From Desulfosarcina sp. (GTDB lineage Bacteria > Desulfobacterota > Desulfobacteria > Desulfobacterales > Desulfosarcinaceae), in the NCBI GenBank assembly GCA_014237405.1, contig JABZFO010000151.1, positions 1 through 36,190 of the forward strand: a stretch of 36,190 nt of DNA, in the 5' to 3' direction. This document shows, piece after piece, positions 32,687 through 36,190 of this stretch; the first letter of the stretch is position 1; every line of letters begins with the position of its first letter. Made by a program: the position numbers and the translations under genes. The notes under the pieces were generated by a model. That model saw nothing but the letters and a program-made list of their open reading frames with translations, was not told where the DNA came from and searched no databases.

Positions 32687-32739
32687 CGGCAAGAAATAAT
32701 TGTGCAATTATTTCTTGCCGAGGCCCTTAAACTTTAAGG
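32687..32739 (+). promoter_or_regulatory. Long leader hairpin and Shine-Dalgarno-sequestering palindrome before the receiver gene
   Basis: CGGCAAGAAATAATTG (32687-32702) and its exact complement (32705-32720) leave only TG between them, giving a 16-bp perfect palindromic stem. Next, CCTTAAA (32725-32731) pairs with TTTAAGG (32733-32739), overlapping the first bases of the AAGGAGG ribosome site (32736-32742). No T-run follows the large hairpin, so it looks more like an mRNA processing, stability or control element than a terminator. Confidence 0.5.
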
Positions 32740-32749
32740 AGGATTTAAA

Positions 32750-33142
32750 ATGAGTAAAAAAGTATTGGTTGTGGACGACGACCCGGATGTCCGGCTGTTC
32801 AATTCCACCGTCGTGGAAGAGAGCGGCTATACGCCCATCGAAGCGGCCAATGGTGAAGAGGGGCTGAAGGTCATCAAAAAGAATCCGCCGGACCTGGTGC
32901 TCCTGGATGTGCTGATGCCCAAGCAAAGCGGTATTCGCCTCTATCGGGAACTCAAGACGGACAAGGCACTGAAGGGCATTCCCGTAATCATCCTCTCCGG
33001 TGTGGCCAAGCGGACCTTTCTACGGTCCCAGAAGGCGCTCACGGAATTCGGAGACAAGCCGGTGCCGGAACCGGACAATTATCTGGAAAAACCCGTGGAA
33101 CCGGATGAGCTTGCCCGGGAAATCAAGAAATTTCTGGGATAG
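32750..33142 (+). CDS. Single-domain response regulator (CheY-like receiver)
   Basis: 130 residues with acidic pocket D9/D10/D11 region (VVDDD), phospho-acceptor D53 in LVLLDVLMP, the switch Ser in ILSGVAKR and the conserved Lys in YLEKP. A longer than usual loop (FLRSQKALTEFGDKPVPEPD) lies between the Ser and Lys strands. There is no output domain, so it acts by protein contact or as a phosphate relay. AAGGAGGA lies upstream at good spacing. It is likely the partner of the giant kinase, whose stop is 100 bp upstream. Confidence 0.93.
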   Translation: MSKKVLVVDDDPDVRLFNSTVVEESGYTPIEAANGEEGLKVIKKNPPDLVLLDVLMPKQSGIRLYRELKTDKALKGIPVIILSGVAKRTFLRSQKALTEFGDKPVPEPDNYLEKPVEPDELAREIKKFLG

Positions 33143-33194
33143 AATCCCCGCAGGCGTGAACCGGTATGATTCACATGGCAGGCAAGGAAAAAAA

Positions 33195-34073
33195 ATGGAG
33201 ATAAAAAAACTGCTGTTTGTCACCCGATTTGACAAACTCCGATTCGATGCGTTGCAGTCCCTGATGGACCTGAAGAAAGCCGCCCTCAACCATGTCGTGT
33301 TTCTCAACGTCATCGAACGAGACAAGGTGGCCATGCGGCGGGGCAAGGGGTACGAGAAAAGCGCTGAAATCCGGCTACGGGAAAAGGCCAATATCCGCTT
33401 CATCGACTGGGCGGAAACCCTTTTCGAACAAGGCATGGAGGTGGGCGTCTACATTGTGGTGGGCAGTTTCGCCGGCCAGGTGATCCAGGCGGCCGAGAAG
33501 GAATCGGTGGATCTCATTGTTCTGAGCCCGGAGAAAAAGGGGCGCTTTGAGCAGCTCTATTCCGGATCCGATATCACCGAAATCGTTCGCCGCTCCGCCA
33601 CCCCCGTCCTGGTCTACAAATATCTCACTCAGAAAGGACCGCTGGCGGAAAATCCCTTTGAAAAACCCCTGCTGGCCACCAACTGGTCCAACGCCAGCAA
33701 GCGCGCCATCGATTATCTGAAATCACTGAAAGCGGTGATCCGTGAGGTAGACGTGATTCATGTGGCCCGCGAAAAGGACCTTAAAGAAACGTCTGCCATG
33801 GCCATCCAGAAAACCCGCAAGGAAAACCGGAAAAAACTGGAGACCCTGTGTGACGACCTGGAAGATTCCGGCATCACGGCCAAGCCCCACGTCTATATTG
33901 GTGACGAGGTCTCCGAGATCGACAAGGCTGCCAGAGAGTGCCAGTCTTCAATGATTATTGCCGGTTCCCCACGGAAAAGCCTGTGGACAGACCGGTGGGG
34001 AACAAGCATCAGCAAAGGACTGGCGGAGCAGTCCATTTTTCCGGTCCTGCTCATTCCCCCGAAAGAGGGGTAG
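33195..34073 (+). CDS. Tandem-domain universal stress protein, copy 2
   Basis: 292 residues from the ATG at 33195 (AAGGAAA site upstream). An in-frame reading from 33000 overlaps the receiver gene and is rejected. Two Usp domains (about 1-145 and 150-292) parallel those of the protein at 26947. The nucleotide-binding signature is more degraded: the first reads SPEK...SGS and the second GSPR...WGT, so the glycines at key positions are lost and ATP binding is doubtful. It is therefore likely a protein-interaction form of Usp. It lies 52 bp after the receiver and 58 bp before the cytidylate-kinase-like gene, all in the same direction. Confidence 0.88.
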   Translation: MEIKKLLFVTRFDKLRFDALQSLMDLKKAALNHVVFLNVIERDKVAMRRGKGYEKSAEIRLREKANIRFIDWAETLFEQGMEVGVYIVVGSFAGQVIQAAEKESVDLIVLSPEKKGRFEQLYSGSDITEIVRRSATPVLVYKYLTQKGPLAENPFEKPLLATNWSNASKRAIDYLKSLKAVIREVDVIHVAREKDLKETSAMAIQKTRKENRKKLETLCDDLEDSGITAKPHVYIGDEVSEIDKAARECQSSMIIAGSPRKSLWTDRWGTSISKGLAEQSIFPVLLIPPKEG

Positions 34074-34131
34074 CAGCCGGCACGGCAGTGGAAAAAGATC
34101 CTAACCCGCAACCGAGATTGAGGAGGCATCA

Positions 34132-34764
34132 ATGGCGGTCATCACTATTTCGAGGCAGTTTGGCGCAGGCGGCATCACCCTTGGCAAAATGATTGCCGAA
34201 TCATTGGGATACACCTTCGCCGACAGTAATATCATTCAGCGTGTGGCCAAGGAGGCCAATGTCTCCACCCACTGGGTTGAATCCTTCGAAAAAGAGGCCG
34301 GCAGCAAGCTCTCCAGATTCATTTCCAGCATGGTTTCCAAGCGTTGGCTGGACCGGGTACTGGCCGACGAGCGGGGCTATCTGGACGAGAAGATCTATCT
34401 GGACTACCTGGTGCTCATCATTGCCCAGTTTGCCGATGAGGGAGATGTTGTGATCCTGGGCAGGGGGAGCCAGTACATTCTCGACGACCATCCCGATGCC
34501 GTCCACATCCAACTAGTGGATGAATTTGAAAACCGGGTCAAATTCATTATGGAACATTATGAAATGCCCCGCAATAAAGCCGAGCGCCTGGTGGGCAACG
34601 AAGATCGCCGACGGGTGAGCCTGTATAAGCGGCTGGGCAAAAGCGACTATGAAAATCCACAATTATACCACATGGTGCTGAACATGGGCCGGCTGGATCT
34701 GGAAACGGCCCGGGACATGGTCTGCAACCTGGTGGAACATAAGGTGAAATTGAACCCGGCCTGA
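34132..34764 (+). CDS. Cytidylate-kinase-like family protein
   Basis: 210 residues. The N-terminus has the P-loop-like pattern of the cytidylate-kinase-like family (ISRQFGAGGITLGKMIAESLGY); the fold is that of a nucleoside monophosphate kinase. Further elements are VVILGRGSQYIL and a lid-like region with EDRRRVSLYKRL. True cytidylate kinase makes CDP from CMP; these divergent relatives usually occur beside stress or signalling genes and their substrate is not established. GAGGAGG precedes the ATG. It is the last gene of the kinase/Usp block, followed by a terminator. I would not call it cmk. Confidence 0.85.
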   Translation: MAVITISRQFGAGGITLGKMIAESLGYTFADSNIIQRVAKEANVSTHWVESFEKEAGSKLSRFISSMVSKRWLDRVLADERGYLDEKIYLDYLVLIIAQFADEGDVVILGRGSQYILDDHPDAVHIQLVDEFENRVKFIMEHYEMPRNKAERLVGNEDRRRVSLYKRLGKSDYENPQLYHMVLNMGRLDLETARDMVCNLVEHKVKLNPA

Positions 34765-34789
34765 TAAACCTTGGGTCATATTCATCATC

Positions 34790-34823
34790 AAGCAAAGCCG
34801 GCTGCCGGCTTTGCTTTTCTTTT
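34790..34823 (+). terminator. Intrinsic terminator after the cytidylate-kinase-like gene
   Basis: AAGCAAAGCCGGC (34790-34802) and GCCGGCTTTGCTT (34804-34816) form a perfect stem, followed by TTCTTTTAT, 25 bp past the stop. It ends the stress-signalling block. Confidence 0.9.
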
Positions 34824-34978
34824 ATAACACAACGTCATCATTGACATTTCCAAACGATTACTCTATTGCTGGTCTGCCGCATCGCGATTGCCCGTTTTTC
34901 ATCGGAATGCCAGGCGCTGAACTGTCGATGCCGTTACAAGCGACCAATTTTTAAGGGCCGCGGAAAAAGGAGTTTACT

Positions 34979-35824
34979 ATTCAGATCTTTCGCACTGTTA
35001 ACGGGATGCGGCGCTATTCATCAGGCCTGCGGCAGGCGGGAAAAACGATTGCCTTTGTTCCCACCATGGGGTTTCTCCACCAGGGCCATCTCTCGCTTAT
35101 GGAAAAAGGCAAAGCCCTGTCTGACCATGTGGTGGTGAGCATCTTCGTCAACCCCACCCAGTTCGGCCCCAACGAGGATCTGGCCGCCTATCCTAAAGAT
35201 GAGGATAGGGATCTGGAAATGACCCGTAAAACCGGAGTGGACGCGGTTTTTCTTCCCGATGCGCGGCAGATGTATCCCGATGGATTCCAAACGGTTGTGT
35301 CCTTGAAGGCCCTGCCCAAACATCTTTGCGGCCTCTCCCGCCCGGGCCATTTCGATGGTGTGGCAACGGTGGTCACCAAACTGCTGGGCATCGTCAGGCC
35401 CCACACGGCCATATTCGGTGAAAAGGACTTTCAGCAGCTGGCGATCATCCGGCAGATGGTCAAGGACCTGGAGATGGGCATCGACATCGTCGGCGCACCC
35501 ATCGTTCGGGAAGCCGATGGCCTTGCTATAAGCTCCAGGAACATGTATCTTACCACCGATCAACGGCAGTCCGCCCGGTGCCTTTATCAAGCCCTGACGA
35601 CATCCCGACAGTTGGTAAAGGATGGAGAGACCAATGCCGACGCCATCATCCGGGCCGCTGCTGCGAGAATCAGCGCGTATCCGGAAACGACGATCGATTA
35701 CATCGCCATCTGTGATCCTCAGACCCTGGATAATGTGCCGGTTGTCAACGGCCTGGTGCGTATGGCCCTGGCGGTAAAAGTGGGAAAATCGCGGCTCATC
35801 GATAATATGATGCTTACACAGTAA
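34979..35824 (+). CDS. panC: Pantothenate synthetase, apparently with an ATT start codon
   Basis: 281 residues. It joins pantoate and beta-alanine using ATP to make pantothenate for coenzyme A. HIGH-type motif PTMGFLHQGH is at 28-37, with VNPTQFGPNEDL, GLSRPGHFDGVATVV, FGEKDFQQL and the KVGKSRLIDN end. AAGGAG (34967-34972) is six bases before ATT at 34979, which would start IQIFRTVNGM and restore the conserved first strand. The only nearby ATG (35006) lacks a ribosome site and would delete that strand, giving 272 residues; E. coli PanC has 283. I therefore choose ATT. Confidence is high for the gene and moderate for the start. metK follows after 40 bp. Confidence 0.9.
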   Translation: MQIFRTVNGMRRYSSGLRQAGKTIAFVPTMGFLHQGHLSLMEKGKALSDHVVVSIFVNPTQFGPNEDLAAYPKDEDRDLEMTRKTGVDAVFLPDARQMYPDGFQTVVSLKALPKHLCGLSRPGHFDGVATVVTKLLGIVRPHTAIFGEKDFQQLAIIRQMVKDLEMGIDIVGAPIVREADGLAISSRNMYLTTDQRQSARCLYQALTTSRQLVKDGETNADAIIRAAAARISAYPETTIDYIAICDPQTLDNVPVVNGLVRMALAVKVGKSRLIDNMMLTQ

Positions 35825-35864
35825 TCCATAGCGGGTTACTCATTTTGATAAAAGGAGACCATGT

Positions 35865-36190
35865 ATGACAAACAGATTTCTCTTCACCTCCGAATCGGTT
35901 ACCGAAGGCCATCCGGACAAGGTTGCCGATGCTATTTCCGACTCCATTTTAGATGCTATCATGGCCCAGGATAAAGGCTGCCGTGTGGCCTGCGAAACCC
36001 TGGTCACCACCGGCCTGGCCTTTATCGCCGGCGAAATCACCACCGAGTGCTACGTGGATATGCCCCAGATCGTCAGAGAGACCATTAAAGATATCGGCTA
36101 CCACTCCTCCCAGATGGGGTTCGACTGGCGAACCTGCTCGGTCATCACCAGCATCGACCACCAGAGCTCGGACATTGCCCAGGGGGTCAA
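35865..36190 (+). CDS. metK: S-adenosylmethionine synthetase (5' part; continues beyond window)
   Basis: The first 108 residues and part of the next codon, with no stop before the edge. It makes S-adenosylmethionine from methionine and ATP. The N-terminal signature [19 protein letters not shown] is clear, followed by the AGEIT and YVD segments and, near the edge, [11 protein letters not shown], part of the active site. AGGAG lies seven bases before this ATG. A second ATG four bases upstream (35861) is out of frame with the protein. It is close behind panC and probably co-transcribed. Confidence 0.95.
   Translation, partial: MTNRFLFTSESVTEGHPDKVADAISDSILDAIMAQDKGCRVACETLVTTGLAFIAGEITTECYVDMPQIVRETIKDIGYHSSQMGFDWRTCSVITSIDHQSSDIAQGV

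Noticed and set aside
34132..34764. True cytidylate kinase (cmk)
   Set aside because: The P-loop and spacing match the divergent cytidylate-kinase-like family rather than Cmk, and the neighbours are stress-signalling genes.

Overview
This window (about 36 kb, GC-rich, 35 or so genes) looks like chromosomal DNA of an anaerobic, sulfate-reducing member of the Desulfobacterales (Desulfosarcina/Desulfatitalea-like). The inference rests on gene content, not a search. It has an NfnAB electron-bifurcating transhydrogenase, a stand-alone MetE-core-like methyltransferase, very large multi-PAS sensor kinases, tandem-domain universal stress proteins and a cytidylate-kinase-like gene next to panC-metK. 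There are no phage genes, transposases, CRISPR arrays, rRNAs or tRNAs that I can recognise.

Layout. 1-1980 (minus): an operon of two YbjQ-domain proteins and an M48 metalloprotease that runs off the left edge. 2276-3915 (plus): a PlsC acyltransferase and a small exported lytic transglycosylase. 4118-9173 (minus): a signalling operon of a cNMP/CBS/DUF294 protein, a Cache-HAMP-PAS histidine kinase with a shortened ATPase domain, a NarL-type regulator and a DUF2065 membrane peptide. 9689-12991 (plus): outer-membrane phospholipase A and a RecQ helicase with an extra zinc ribbon. 13077-13738 (minus): TatA and a Cys-rich protein. 14038-17320 (plus): MetE-core-like protein, MoxR ATPase and CoxE-like VWA protein. 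17377-18168 (minus): TatD. 18343-20694 (plus): nfnAB behind a promoter carrying an inverted repeat. 20977-25081: zinc-ribbon/HEAT protein, nucleotidyltransferase, HsdR-N-like protein, EamA transporter and a trypsin-like protease with a coiled-coil insertion.

25516-34764 (plus) is the most distinctive block: a broken Na+/H+ antiporter gene, a double-Usp protein, a 1594-residue kinase with a Rossmann-like head and six near-identical 151-residue PAS repeats, a single-domain receiver, a second double-Usp protein and a cytidylate-kinase-like protein. It reads as one stress/energy-signalling module. The window closes with panC, which appears to use an ATT start codon, and the 5' part of metK.

A dispersed palindromic repeat of about 146 bp occurs as two full copies (3970-4116 and 9419-9563) and one solitary arm (17322-17356). 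It explains several otherwise empty intergenic stretches. Strong intrinsic terminators follow recQ, nfnB and the cytidylate-kinase-like gene.
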